From assembly GCA_947683425.1 (NCBI GenBank), contig CANTUQ010000007.1, positions 4,464,001 to 4,528,000 of the forward strand: a stretch of DNA of 64,000 nucleotides, read 5' to 3'. The stretch is from Excoecaria cochinchinensis (taxonomy: Eukaryota > Streptophyta > Magnoliopsida > Malpighiales > Euphorbiaceae). This document shows positions 48,006 to 60,204 of the stretch, piece after piece. The first letter of the stretch is position 1, and every line of letters starts with the position of its first letter. The notes under the pieces are model-generated. The model did not search any database, was not told where the DNA came from, and saw only the letters and a program-made list of their open reading frames with translations. The position numbers were made by a program, and so were the translations under genes.

Positions 48006-49050
48006 TAAAAATATTAAAATTTTTATTATTGTTTTATATTTAATTTTTTATTATTAGTTTGAATTTAATTTATTGTTATTATTATTATTATTAGATCCAA
48101 AATTTAATTTATGCAAATAATAATTATACAATATTATTAACAATACTATTAATTTAAAAAATATAATATCAGACTCAAAATACCCAAATATCTTTAATAA
48201 AATAAAATTAAAAATTAATTTACATATAATTAAAATCATATTAAATAATACAAACTCATGTCCACAATCATAAAATATTTAAAAATTACAAAAAAAAAAA
48301 ACATATTATAAAATCTTGAAACATTCATGAAACGCCGCCATTTTGAATCTTTAATTACTTCACGAACCACCTAATTTATAAATTATGAGAAAAAATAAAA
48401 TTAAAGTTAACAATAAATAGCAAATAAAGTAAAATCAAAGCAATTAATTCATAGAAAGCGAAGTGGAAAATTAAACTATAAAATTAAACTAGCATTTTAT
48501 GAGTTTAAAAAAAAAATTATTCAGCATCTTCAACACTGATTGCCTTATTTGTATCTAACATTAGTAAACAAATTAACCTAAATTTCACTATAATTGTATC
48601 ATAATTCTACTAAACTGTCAATTTCAGGGATAAATTTTAGATTATACACATACATGATACATCTTACCCAAACATAATATGCATATTCACCCAATTAAAT
48701 CTATCAAATTAATGACAAGTTAATTTGAATCCATTCTTCACGTATAACAATTGTTTAGTAAGTATATAATTTATAGGACAAACATTAAACAATACTCAAA
48801 CTTGGCTTATCTAGAATCATGATTTTAGATAAAGTCTGGTAGAGTTTTCAGGAGTAATGTATCAAAACAAACACAAGAAAGTTCTTAGGTGGAAAATAGC
48901 TATAAGAGTTTTCAGGAGTAATGTATCAAAACAAACAAGCAATAACTTGCAACTCTTAAGAGAAATTAAAACAGAACAATCAAATCTAACAAACAATTTC
49001 AATTTCTTCTGAAAAAAAGAAAAATAAAACATTGCAATTTTAATAATTAC

Positions 49051-49162
49051 CTGAAGTATGGGCTTTGTTCTTAGGCTGATAGTGGCGGAGGAGCTATTAA
49101 TTATAAGTACAGAAATGCAGGGAAAGAAGGCTCACAAGGGACATCCCAAGGCAAAGAGAGGC
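49051..49162 (-). other. Possible exon of a transcript carried by the CACTA element
   Basis: On the minus strand a pyrimidine-rich acceptor (TTCCTCTTGCAG) precedes, and a good donor (CTTCAG|GTAATT) follows, this 112-nt segment. All frames contain stops, so it would be untranslated or belong to a decayed gene. It may be spliced to the GC-rich region near 56.5 kb, which ends on the minus strand with TTGGA|GTAAG. Confidence 0.35.
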
Positions 49163-49199
49163 CTGCAAGAGGAACATAAGAATGAAAGTCAAGAGAAGG

Positions 49200-51839
49200 T
49201 GTAACACCCCGCCATCCCCGTTGGAAGGATACCGGAGTGCCACGCGGGCAAACACATATAATCATATACATTTACACAAATATAAATAAGTAAAAGAAAA
49301 CCAAATGAGGTTTAAAGAAACTTTTAATCATTTATAGTAAAGCCTTTTAACATATATACGTATACATATCAGTATCGTTTTTACAAAAAAGGGCTCGTAT
49401 GCAATTACATATACAAAAAGAATACTTGTTCCTTTACAAAAATTTACTTTGCTAAATACAAGCCATATACAAAATCATTACAGCGGAAGACTTCAAAATA
49501 AAACAACTTCATCAAAATAGACTCCTAGTGGCCGACCTGCAGATATCCGACTCTGAACTGCACTCGCCACCTGCACGGGAAAAGAAGCCCGTGCTAAGCG
49601 ATAACGCTTAGTGGGGAGGAACAAAACAAAATAACAATATACAAATACAATGTAGTATCTCATCACATTATAATATTCACAATATAAGCAATTAACAAAT
49701 ACACACATATTTTTCTAATTACACCAATACAGGATATATAAGAGTTCATGTGAAACATATTCATTTAATCTTGTTAAAAACATCTCAACATATACTATAC
49801 TTATACACATATAAACACATAGCCTGATTAGTCTGGTATGAACCTAAGAAGTGGATACGGTCATTTGGATATTGATAGAACACAATATCCCAAGCATATA
49901 GAGACATGAGTCTCAAACATGTAATTTTCATATAGAGACTGAGGTCTCGCTTTATTTCCATATAGATCCTAACAGGATCGAAACAAGGATCCAAATGGAC
50001 CCTCATATAATATTCTGTTCATATAGCAGCTGCACACACCCACTGACCTAAGTAAGCGCTTACTTATCCACTACTATGACTTATACAGGCTTAAGAATAC
50101 AGCTCAACAATTCATGTACACATGTGTATAGAGCAAATTCAAAACATTTAAACATATAAATATCAATATTGAAGGTAATAAAAACATATAGCTCACATTG
50201 AGTTAATCTATGTCAAACAAATTATAAATAGTGTAAATCATGAATATTAATTATTAATCATGTATACAATTCAACAATAAACAATTATTAAAATGCAATT
50301 TCAGTCTTAAAAACCCATACATTTAATAGGTGTTGAAAAACCTTTAAAACAGAAGTTAAAATCCTGTTTTGGAAAACAGAAGCCAGTCACGTCGTGACCA
50401 CTGGTCACGTCGTGACGCAAAGCAAGCAAGAACAGGCAGCAAGGAAGGCCGGTCACGGCGTGACCTCCAGTCACGTCTCATGATGCAGGCCTCACGCGAG
50501 CGCCAAGCAAAATCACAAGGCAGAAAGCAAAGCAAAAGCAGGCGAGACAGGACAGTCACGGCGTGACCAACCATCACGCGACGTGATGCCTGCTTCACGT
50601 GAGTGCCAAGCAAAACGCAAGATAGTCACGGCGTGACCTACCATCACGCGACGTGACGCCAGGGAGGAGAGGAAGAAATCGCGCAAGCAAAGGGGCGAGG
50701 GCCACGGCGTGATGCCGCTTCACCTCGTGATCTTCAGCCGAGGAGGGGGTCACGGCGTGACCACCAGTCACGTGACGTGACCTTCTCCTCACATTCCTTC
50801 ATCTTCTCCAATTTTTTTCCAATTTTCCAGAAATCGTAGAAAAACCCAGAAAATTTCAGAAAAACAGAGTACTTCCTAATTTCAAAACTCCAGCTTTCTC
50901 AAAACCATTTTTCATGTATTAACCATTCAAACACACACCCTCAAGGCTCAAGAACTCAATTCCTGTAATTATAATATAACTATGGAATTTGAGTGTGAAA
51001 ACAGAGACAGAACCAGGAGGTCAATATTCCAAAATTCCACATTCAACTAATGCTCAATCAATTCCTTTATCAACTTATGTTATTCCTTTACACCTAAATC
51101 ATGTAAACACAGTACATTTCTCATGCATTTAGGTAAACAAATACACATACTGACATTCACAATAGAACAGTAACTAGGATCCAAAACGAGAAAAGCAAAC
51201 ACACTCCCAAACCTGTTGAAGTTCAAAAATGTCCACTGAAATATCCTCAATCCACAACCTTGCCCTTTCCCTTCTCTTTCCTTTTATCTTCTGAAGCTTG
51301 TAACCAAATAAAACCACACTTTATTATCCACAAACAGAATCTCTAAAACCCAAAGGAAAAACAGAAGGAAAAATCAACCAAAAGAACCCAGACCACTGCC
51401 ACTTACCTCCTGAAGCTGCTATCACATCCAGACCTTAGTTCCTCAACAGACAATTGCACATGCAGATAGAAAAGAATAACAAATGAAGAAAAGAGTAGGA
51501 TGTGGTTTACGTGAGAGAGAACCAGAAAAGAGAGAGAACTTTTTCAATCTTTTATTTTCCAGCCAACAGAGTTTTTCTCAATCTTTTCTTTTCCCTCACA
51601 CGTACACACACACACTCATTCCACATGGCACACATGCACAAAGACACATTCACCTATTCCTCTTTTTACTAATTGATCCTTGACAAAATACCTTTAAGTC
51701 ACCAAAATAAAATCTACCATTTAATTACTTTAATTATACTTGTAATTTAATCCACCTTTCCACTTGAATATTACCCAATTAACCTTAATTGTCCAATTAA
51801 AATCACTAATTCCAATTAGGCCACTTATGGGGTGTGACA
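49200..51839 (-). repeat. 3' LTR of the gag-only element (2640 bp)
   Basis: The terminal TG...CA is present. It contains a GC-rich block with dyad motifs (50387-50783). Differences from the other LTR that I can see include one extra C near 49243, and single changes near 49455, 49891, 50609 and 51441. Confidence 0.92.
50387..50783. repeat. Cluster of TCACG-N-CGTGA dyads in the LTR
   Basis: The palindrome TCACG(T/G)CGTGA occurs about six times, and the longer TCACGYGACGTGA form about three times, within 400 bp. Imperfect variants (TCACCTCGTGA, TTCACGTGAG) lie among them. The cores resemble CACGTG/ACGTG sites bound by plant bZIP and bHLH factors. A role in LTR transcription is inference. Confidence 0.7.
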
Positions 51840-51841
51840 AC

Positions 51842-53164
51842 TCACCCCTCCTTAAGAAAATTTCGTCCGCGAAATTTCCTTGCATTCCGATTACAACTCA
51901 AATATCGAAATCCGAAAGAACACAACTGAACATGCAAACACTTACCCGAAGGACTCGCTGCACCCGTCGCATCTCTAGCAATCATAGCATAACCTCTAAA
52001 CTGATTATGATCCTCAGTAGCACCAGGTCGCTGCACCGTCTCAGATGGTGCTCTCGGAGCTCTACTTGCATCCCGGTTACTTTGGATGACATTGGATTTC
52101 TTACTCTCTTGCTGATGCTGGTCCACCTGTCGATCGGGGCAAAAGGCAAACCGATGCTCCATACTCCCGCACTTGAAACAAGCGCCGGTAATCTTGCGAC
52201 ATGTACCCCAATGGTACCGATGACAGTGCTCACATTCTGGTGCTCGATTCCCTCTAGTACCCTGCGGTGCTACACTCTCAACCTGTGAAGGGATCTGAAC
52301 ACTCCCTCTAGATCCTTGCTCAACTGGTGTACCCTTGGACTTCTTAGCACTCACATTACCTCCTTCTGGTGCTCTTCTCTTCTGTGCCATCTTCTGCTTA
52401 ATCTCTTCTGATTCCTCTAACCTCATAGTTGCAGCCACAATCTGATAATACCCAACTGGCTGCAAGACAATCATTGCAGACAAGGGGCCTCTGAATACCT
52501 CACGCAATCCCTCTAAAAAGTGCCTACATCTGAACTCATCTGTCAACAATTGCTCAGGCACATACTTACTTAACCTATTGAACTCCTTGTCGTACTCACT
52601 CACTGTCATTCCTCTCTGCTTCAAGCTAATGAACTCTCTCCACTTAGCTTCTTGATATGCCTTAGTGATATACTTTTGTTCAAACTCTTGCTTAAAGAAG
52701 TCCCAAGTCAACTCGGCTGGTCGCTGAGGATTTCGCATCACTAATTCCCACCAATCATATGCTGGTCCCTGAAGTAACGAAACTGCACAAGAAGCTCTCT
52801 GATCCGCGGGACATCTAATCTCTTGCAAAATCCTACCCACTCTCTTCAACCAAAACTCAGCTATATCGGACTCATCTAAAGCAGTCCCATGAAAATCCTC
52901 TGCTCCTCTTTTTCTTAACAACTCAGTGGGAGCCTTAGGTGCAGTCAACCTATCCACCACTTGTAATAATCCCTGAACTAACGCTGGATCAAAAGCAATA
53001 CCTCTATTTGCACCCTCAGCTGGTGCAGGTTCCCGCTCATGTCTATCATGTCTAACCGGATCCTCTCTTCTAACTGGATTCTCTCTAGGACCCCCATTAT
53101 AACTGCTCATAGTGTCGCCCATATACTCACTTGGATCCGACTCCATATAGACACTACAAAACAA
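51842..53164 (-). CDS. Gag protein of the gag-only retrotransposon
   Basis: The open frame is 440 aa; a likely better start is the methionine at 53144-53146 (MESDPSEYM). Residues about 95-250 form a retrotransposon gag domain (WELVMR, FKQEFEQKY, FLEGLR). A zinc knuckle CFKCGSMEHRFAFC lies near residues 333-346. Instead of running into protease and polymerase, the frame ends about 60 residues after the last gag-like motif, in a tail (RGRNFLKEG) matching the normal 3' end of such elements. This suggests one large internal deletion. Gag would assemble particles; enzymes must come from a relative. Confidence 0.88.
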   Translation of the reverse strand: MFCSVYMESDPSEYMGDTMSSYNGGPRENPVRREDPVRHDRHEREPAPAEGANRGIAFDPALVQGLLQVVDRLTAPKAPTELLRKRGAEDFHGTALDESDIAEFWLKRVGRILQEIRCPADQRASCAVSLLQGPAYDWWELVMRNPQRPAELTWDFFKQEFEQKYITKAYQEAKWREFISLKQRGMTVSEYDKEFNRLSKYVPEQLLTDEFRCRHFLEGLREVFRGPLSAMIVLQPVGYYQIVAATMRLEESEEIKQKMAQKRRAPEGGNVSAKKSKGTPVEQGSRGSVQIPSQVESVAPQGTRGNRAPECEHCHRYHWGTCRKITGACFKCGSMEHRFAFCPDRQVDQHQQESKKSNVIQSNRDASRAPRAPSETVQRPGATEDHNQFRGYAMIARDATGAASPSGKCLHVQLCSFGFRYLSCNRNARKFRGRNFLKEG

Positions 53165-53279
53165 AAGACATCTGCATTAGGCCACTATACAAAACTGACT
53201 CTCATGCATAGACTCGACTCTATACTCAAACAATCACAACATAACCCAGAACCACCAAACCTGGGCTCTGATACCAAGC

Positions 53280-55918
53280 TGTAACACCCCGCCATCCCCG
53301 TTGGAAGGATACCGGAGTGCCAGCGGGCAAACACATATAATCATATACATTTACACAAATATAAATAAGTAAAAGAAAACCAAATGAGGTTTAAAGAAAC
53401 TTTTAATCATTTATAGTAAAGCCTTTTAACATATATACGTATACATATCAGTATCGTTTTTACAAAAAAGGGCTCGTATGCAATTACATATACAAAAAGA
53501 ATACTTGTTCCTTTACAAAAATTTACTTTGCTAACTACAAGCCATATACAAAATCATTACAGCGGAAGACTTCAAAATAAAACAACTTCATCAAAATAGA
53601 CTCCTAGTGGCCGACCTGCAGATATCCGACTCTGAACTGCACTCGCCACCTGCACGGGAAAAGAAGCCCGTGCTAAGCGATAACGCTTAGTGGGGAGGAA
53701 CAAAACAAAATAACAATATACAAATACAATGTAGTATCTCATCACATTATAATATTCACAATATAAGCAATTAACAAATACACACATATTTTTCTAATTA
53801 CACCAATACAGGATATATAAGAGTTCATGTGAAACATATTCATTTAATCTTGTTAAAAACATCTCAACATATACTATACTTATACACATATAAACACATA
53901 GCCTGATTAGTCTGGTATGAACCTAAGAAGTGGATACGGTCATTTGGATATTGATAGAACACAATATCCAAAGCATATAGAGACATGAGTCTCAAACATG
54001 TAATTTTCATATAGAGACTGAGGTCTCGCTTTATTTCCATATAGATCCTAACAGGATCGAAACAAGGATCCAAATGGACCCTCATATAATATTCTGTTCA
54101 TATAGCAGCTGCACACACCCACTGACCTAAGTAAGCGCTTACTTATCCACTACTATGACTTATACAGGCTTAAGAATACAGCTCAACAATTCATGTACAC
54201 ATGTGTATAGAGCAAATTCAAAACATTTAAACATATAAATATCAATATTGAAGGTAATAAAAACATATAGCTCACATTGAGTTAATCTATGTCAAACAAA
54301 TTATAAATAGTGTAAATCATGAATATTAATTATTAATCATGTATACAATTCAACAATAAACAATTATTAAAATGCAATTTCAGTCTTAAAAACCCATACA
54401 TTTAATAGGTGTTGAAAAACCTTTAAAACAGAAGTTAAAATCCTGTTTTGGAAAACAGAAGCCAGTCACGTCGTGACCACTGGTCACGTCGTGACGCAAA
54501 GCAAGCAAGAACAGGCAGCAAGGAAGGCCGGTCACGGCGTGACCTCCAGTCACGTCTCATGATGCAGGCCTCACGCGAGCGCCAAGCAAAATCACAAGGC
54601 AGAAAGCAAAGCAAAAGCAGGCGAGACAGGACAGTCACGGCGTGACCAACCATCACGCGACGTGATGCCTGCTTCACGTGAGTGCCAGGCAAAACGCAAG
54701 ATAGTCACGGCGTGACCTACCATCACGCGACGTGACGCCAGGGAGGAGAGGAAGAAATCGCGCAAGCAAAGGGGCGAGGGCCACGGCGTGATGCCGCTTC
54801 ACCTCGTGATCTTCAGCCGAGGAGGGGGTCACGGCGTGACCACCAGTCACGTGACGTGACCTTCTCCTCACATTCCTTCATCTTCTCCAATTTTTTTCCA
54901 ATTTTCCAGAAATCGTAGAAAAACCCAGAAAATTTCAGAAAAACAGAGTACTTCCTAATTTCAAAACTCCAGCTTTCTCAAAACCATTTTTCATGTATTA
55001 ACCATTCAAACACACACCCTCAAGGCTCAAGAACTCAATTCCTGTAATTATAATATAACTATGGAATTTGAGTGTGAAAACAGAGACAGAACCAGGAGGT
55101 CAATATTCCAAAATTCCACATTCAACTAATGCTCAATCAATTCCTTTATCAACTTATGTTATTCCTTTACACCTAAATCATGTAAACACAGTACATTTCT
55201 CATGCATTTAGGTAAACAAATACACATACTGACATTCACAATAGAACAGTAACTAGGATCCAAAACGAGAAAAGCAAACACACTCCCAAACCTGTTGAAG
55301 TTCAAAAATGTCCACTGAAATATCCTCAATCCACAACCTTGCCCTTTCCCTTCTCTTTCCTTTTATCTTCTGAAGCTTGTAACCAAATAAAACCACACTT
55401 TATTATCCACAAACAGAATCTCTAAAACCCAAAGGAAAAACAGAAGGAAAAATCAACCAAAAGAACCCAGACCACTGCCACTTACCTCCTGAAGCTGCTA
55501 TCACATCCAGACCTTAGTTTCTCAACAGACAATTGCACATGCAGATAGAAAAGAATAACAAATGAAGAAAAGAGTAGGATGTGGTTTACGTGAGAGAGAA
55601 CCAGAAAAGAGAGAGAACTTTTTCAATCTTTTATTTTCCAGCCAACAGAGTTTTTCTCAATCTTTTCTTTTCCCTCACACGTACACACACACACTCATTC
55701 CACATGGCACACATGCACAAAGACACATTCACCTATTCCTCTTTTTACTAATTGATCCTTGACAAAATACCTTTAAGTCACCAAAATAAAATCTACCATT
55801 TAATTACTTTAATTATACTTGTAATTTAATCCACCTTTCCACTTGAATATTACCCAATTAACCTTAATTGTCCAATTAAAATCACTAATTCCAATTAGGC
55901 CACTTATGGGGTGTGACA
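53280..55918 (-). repeat. 5' LTR of the gag-only element (2639 bp)
   Basis: It is almost identical to the LTR at 49200 and adjacent to the primer site. It should contain the element's promoter, reading leftwards. Confidence 0.92.
54466..54862. repeat. Second copy of the TCACG-N-CGTGA dyad cluster
   Basis: This is the same cluster as at 50387, in the upstream LTR, where it could act on element transcription. One base differs between the copies (CCAGGC here, CCAAGC there). Confidence 0.7.
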
Positions 55919-56434
55919 GAAGGTAAACCCAGAACAAGAAACACAAAACCAAATCATAACTATCTGTTAATTGGGACAAAACTAGAGGACACATCAGTAA
56001 TTGCAAAGTCAGCCTCATCAAAATCATAATGGATCAAAAGAAGCAGATGAACTGAAACTTCAATCATGGAAGAAGAAAGAACAAAGGAAAAGTAATCTCT
56101 CAAGCATTTGAGATAATTTCAGGCAGAGGAAGAGTGCAGCACGCAAAACAACAAACGTAATTTTCATATTCAAACACCCACAAGTAAATATATCTTAAAA
56201 ATTTTGAATAGAAATTCCTAAAATTGACTAGAGCAAGCCTAAAAATCTCCATATCTAACGAATGCTCAGCATCTAACACACGCAAAATCGTAATCAAAAG
56301 TCCACAGCCTCTAACAAAACCCATACGCACATCAAATTATTCAAGACGAAAGAAAATGTCAATTAATTTAGCATTAGCAATTCATTAAAGAATCAAAGCG
56401 CAAAACACCACAAACATTATCTTACTCCAACAAT

Positions 56435-56900
56435 AAATATCACCAATCGACGGAGCCTCACCGGAGCGACAGCCACTGCCGACGTGAAGCGCAGAACACC
56501 CGAAACCCATCGTCGATGGTCACGCGTCCAAACACTATGCCTTTTGGTCGGAATCGCCGTCGAAAGGCGTCGGCTTCCCTTTTTCGATCTCCCATTTTCC
56601 AGCGGCTGAGCGAGATTGGCGGGTACCGAAAGGACCGCCCGCTCGCTAGGAGTCCAGCGGTGCCGTTCATGCCGCCATTGGATGCCGGAGTTGGCCGGAA
56701 TGGGGGAAAGAAGCTTCGTCTTCTCTCTCTTGGAAATGCAGTAGAAACGGCGGAGGTGAGCGGCATAATGGAGGGCGAAGGAGGTGGGTTGGCCGTTGCA
56801 GCAGAGGGCGCGATCGTCGCCGGAGCTGCTCTCCGCCGCGCGCTCTCTCTCTCTCTCTCTCTCGCTCGCTTCCCTTCTCTGTATGTATTCCCGTTTTCCC
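56435..56900 (-). other. GC-rich insert in the CACTA element, possibly a captured gene fragment
   Basis: This block is much richer in G+C than the surroundings and is open in one frame on each strand (about 102 aa on -, 139 aa on +), neither recognisable. On the minus strand it starts with a CT/GA microsatellite, as many plant leaders do, and ends at a possible donor (TTGGA|GTAAG). It may be the first exon of a gene picked up by the transposon, or the element's own transcript start. Confidence 0.35.
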
Positions 56901-57279
56901 TATTCTTTCTTGTCTTAACTCTTCTTCATATTTAGACTTAAGTTATTTTTATTATTATATTTTTGTTATTTGGCTCTTTATATATATATATATATATATA
57001 TAGATACTTATTTAACTATAATTAAATATATTTAATTTTATAGATTTAAAAAAAAAATTCGGGACATTTGAGTCAAAATTGATATCTGATAAATTTTTAG
57101 CCTATCGAATTACTATTTATAATTATCTTAATTATATATTTTCAAGATTAAATATTAATCTTATCGGAATTAGTAAAGAAAATGAATTTCGATATAATTT
57201 CATGTATGAAGCAAAAATATTGAAAATAATTAATAATTATAAGTATGTATGCATATTTTTATTAATATTATAATCAATT

Positions 57280-57775
57280 TTACCGACGAAATAGCGACGG
57301 ATTATTCCGTCGCTAAAATATCACTTTTGTTTTCACAAATTATTTTTATTTTTTAAAAAAATTAAAAAAAATAGCGACAAAAATATCCGTCGCTATTCCA
57401 TCGCTAATTCAACTGTGTTTTGCGACGACAAATTTAGTCGCTAAATCCGTCGCAAATAAAATCGCTAAAATTACCTCAGAATTTAGCGACAAATATTGTC
57501 GTCGCTATTTTAGCGACTGATTTTTTAGTCGCTAAATTGGTCGCAAAAATTAGCGACGGATTTTTTAGTCGCTAAACTAGTCGCAAAAAAAAGGCGCCAT
57601 AAATTGGCGCCATAAATTGCCGCCAAAATTTAGCGACTGTTTTTTTTTTCGTCACTATTCCGTCGCTAAAATTGAAAAAAATAGTATTTTACGACTAATT
57701 CTTAATCCCGTCGCAAATTAGTCGCAAATTAGCGACTGAAAACTTATCCGTCGCTAATTTTCGTCGCTAATTTGT
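57280..57775. repeat. Right subterminal TAGCGACGG repeats of the CACTA element
   Basis: About twenty copies of GTCGCTAA/TTAGCGAC occur in both orientations over 500 bp up to the right terminal repeat. Confidence 0.8.
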
Positions 57776-57794
57776 GTTTTTTTTTTTTGTAGTG

Positions 57795-58240
57795 TTTTTG
57801 ATATCCCCTTACTATATTTGTACTTGTATCCATTTGATAGCAACATTAATAATATTTTTAGATATGATTATCGATAAAATTCATTGGTTTAATTAACACT
57901 AATTAAACATTTTCTCAAATACTTAAATTAATTATAATTAAAATATATGAAATAGTTAGTTAACCGTGTTTAAAAAGTGTATTCGATAAGACGGATCTAA
58001 TTGGTGCTATGCCGTGTCAAGCGTGGCTAACTATTTTGCAAGGTTTGGTGCATGTCAATCACAATTCGTAAGTTTTGTTTTGTGTGTTTGGATATAATTA
58101 TTATTTTATTAGAATAAAATAAATAAGATATTTTGATGAATATTAATTAGACCAGAATATTGCAAAATCACTCTAAGCTAAAACATGTATTCTTAGGATT
58201 TATATGGAAATTTCATTATTATGATAACTCATATTCTTAA
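57795..58240. other. Spacer between the CACTA and the Copia remnant
   Basis: No feature is recognised; the stretch is AT-rich. Confidence 0.4.
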
Positions 58241-58892
58241 TGTTACAGATTTGATTGTACATAATTGTAGGAATTGATTGGCTGCTGATTTATAGGGATA
58301 GAAAATTTATTTTGTTTCCTTTCTTATGCTCTATTATTGTATAAATACCTGTTGTATTTGTTGGTAAGGGTGTGCAACGGTCGGTTCGGTTCAATAACCG
58401 AAAACCGAAATTACAAGGTTTTACGAAACCGAACCGAATCGTAATTATGTAATAACCGAACTCAAACCGAACCGATATTTTCAGTCGGTTTGGTTCGGTT
58501 AACCGATAAAACCGAAATTTTAAAATTATAATTAAAAAAATTATTTAAAAATTATATAAGATTACAAATTATAAAATTCAAATTAAAAATATAAATATAT
58601 TTAATTTGAGTTAAACCCCTTTATATTGAATTAAAAAAATACAAAAAATAAAATTTATTTTTGTAAAAAATGAAAAAAACATATATTAATACAATTTGGT
58701 CGGTTCGATTTTTTCGGTTTTTGCCTTTCAAAACCGAACCGAACCGAAATTATCTTATTTTTTAAACCGAAACCGAACCAAATTAAAAAAAATTCGTTCA
58801 GTTTGGTTCGATTTTTCGGTTTAAACCGAAATTTGCTCACCCCTATTTGTTGGAATGAGATATACATAAAATATTATTCTTCCATTCTTACA
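58241..58892 (+). repeat. Possible LTR of a degraded Copia element, split by a MITE
   Basis: With the MITE at 58365-58845 removed, this leaves about 163 bp from TGTTACAG to CTTACA. It is followed directly by TGGCATCAGAACC, a mutated tRNA-Met primer site at 58893. The left border is less sure than the right. Confidence 0.5.
58365..58845. mobile_element. hAT-like MITE with 8-bp target duplication
   Basis: The 481-bp element runs from TAAGGGTGTGCAA to TTTGCTCACCCCTA, flanked by TTTGTTGG at 58357-58364 and 58846-58853. Its ends are rich in GGTTCGGTT/AACCGAACC motifs. It interrupts the Copia LTR remnant. Confidence 0.88.
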
Positions 58893-60204
58893 TGGCATCA
58901 GAACCTTAGTCTCGTTTGGAAACCATTATTTTCTGGATTTGGTTCTGGATTCGGTTCTGAATTCTTGGGATTTTGAATATCCCGTTACTGTTCTTCTTCG
59001 GTCATCTCTTTCGGTGATTGTTTTGTCTCACCGTCGGTAGAGGGAGGTGCACAAGGTCCCGATCGGCCATTCCCCGGAGTACGGTGACCGGATTCTTAGC
59101 GCGTAAGGTTCACGTGCCGATTGAAGTTTTTGGGCATTTTTCACGCACCGGCGAGTGGACGCGCATGTTGCAGCGGCTGAAGCTCCAATCTTATCTTCGA
59201 CGTCGCCTGGTCATTTCCGATCAAATCTCGGTGTCTTCTTGAGGTGGTTCGATCTCTTGGTGGTATTTGGTTTCTCATAAAGTCTCTGTCCAACGAGGTT
59301 CTGCTCCTTCTTTATTCCCTGTTTTTATTTTTTGTTTGTGGGTGATTTATTGAGAGGTTTGGGAATTTTTTTCTTGTTGGGTGTATTGTTGCACTTAATA
59401 TTTGTGGATATTATGGCCGAAAATAAAGAAACTGTGAGGGAAACGGTTAGTGAGATTATTTTTTTGTCTAAAATTATAGAAAAAAATTGGATGGATCCAA
59501 TTATCTTGATTGGAGTAGAACTATTAGAATTTACCATCGTACTATGTATAAGGACGATCACTTAACTGATGACCTTCCGACTGATAAAACTGAAAGACAA
59601 GTTTGAATGAAAAATAACTCACAGTTACTTTTATAAATTATAAATTCAATTGATAGGAATGTGCTGGGTTTAATTTCTCATTTTGAACGTGTGAAAGAAT
59701 TAATGGATTATATGGCTTTTTTATACTCTAGGAAAATGAATGAGTCTCATATTTATTATGTCTGTAAATGCTGAAAAAGAGGCTAAACCTCTCACTATAT
59801 ATTTCATAGAGTTTAAGAAAATTTATGAAGAATTAAACATGCTCTTACCCTTTAGTATGGACATTAGGGAACAATAAGTTCAGAGAGAAAAAATGGCAGT
59901 TATGAGTTTTCTGCCTGGTTTACCATCTGAATTTGAGACAACCAAATCTCAAATTCTCTCTGGTTTTGAGATTTTTACTCTGAAAGATGTGTTCAGTAGG
60001 TTACTGCATGCAGATAATGTTTTATTCAGTTAGCCAAATAGTATTCTTGATGTCAAAGAAGGAGGAAGTGACAATGGTAAGAGGAATGTGCAGAAAGGAG
60101 GAAATAGATCCAGTGACAACCGAAATAATGATATTGTTTGCTATTACTGCAAAGAGTAAGGTCATACGAAAAGCTATTACAAGAAATTACAGAATTGCAA
60201 CCAG
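58893..60204 (+). pseudogene. Degraded Copia leader and gag
   Basis: After the primer site comes a leader and then gag-like coding with several stops and frame changes. MAENKETV starts at 59412. A typical gag block, MAVMSFLPGLPSEF, starts at 59892. A ruined zinc knuckle (CYYCKE, stop, GHTK) is near 60140, with one knuckle cysteine replaced by tyrosine. Protease and polymerase are missing; the sequence stops where hAT-like DNA begins near 60205. Confidence 0.75.

Larger units (their letters stand above)
49200..55918 (-). mobile_element. Gag-only LTR retrotransposon (TR-GAG-like, Gypsy type) nested in the CACTA
   Basis: Two direct repeats, 49200-51839 and 53280-55918, begin TGTAACACCCC and end GGGTGTGACA. 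A 5-bp duplication GAAGG flanks them (49195-49199 and 55919-55923). The internal region is only 1440 bp. It has a primer site (reverse complement of TGGTATCAGAGCC) at 53262-53274 and a purine-rich tract (AAGGAGGGG) next to 51839, so the element reads right to left. It contains gag but no protease, RT, RNase H or integrase. Terminal-repeat retrotransposons with only GAG (TR-GAGs) are a described plant class that depends on partners for movement. The LTRs differ at about five positions in 2.64 kb, so the insertion is very recent. Confidence 0.93.
47723..57794. mobile_element. CACTA (En/Spm) transposon, non-autonomous, carrying a nested retrotransposon
   Basis: The left end is CACTACAAAAAAAC and the right end GTTTTTTTTTTTTTGTAGTG, inverted repeats of the CACTA class, with a 3-bp duplication TTT (47720-47722 and 57795-57797). 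Both subterminal regions (47740-48005 and 57280-57775) are packed with TTAGCGACGG/CCGTCGCTAA motifs in both orientations, as expected for transposase-binding sites. No transposase is present. About 6.7 kb of the 10.07 kb is the nested gag-only retrotransposon; the CACTA itself is about 3.35 kb. Confidence 0.92.

Noticed and set aside
50356..50792. Small open frames rich in SRRD in both LTRs
   Set aside because: They are the translation of the TCACG-N-CGTGA repeats; no start context or family match, and they lie in LTR DNA.
51764..52288. 174-aa + strand open frame over the nested element
   Set aside because: It is antisense to the recognisable gag and has no family features.
56516..56935. 139-aa GC-rich open frame in the CACTA, as a possible gene
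   Set aside because: The open reading is explained by GC content; the minus strand is open too. Kept only as a possible captured fragment.
59018..59242. 74-aa frame as a gene
   Set aside because: It lies in the untranslated leader of the degraded Copia and matches nothing.
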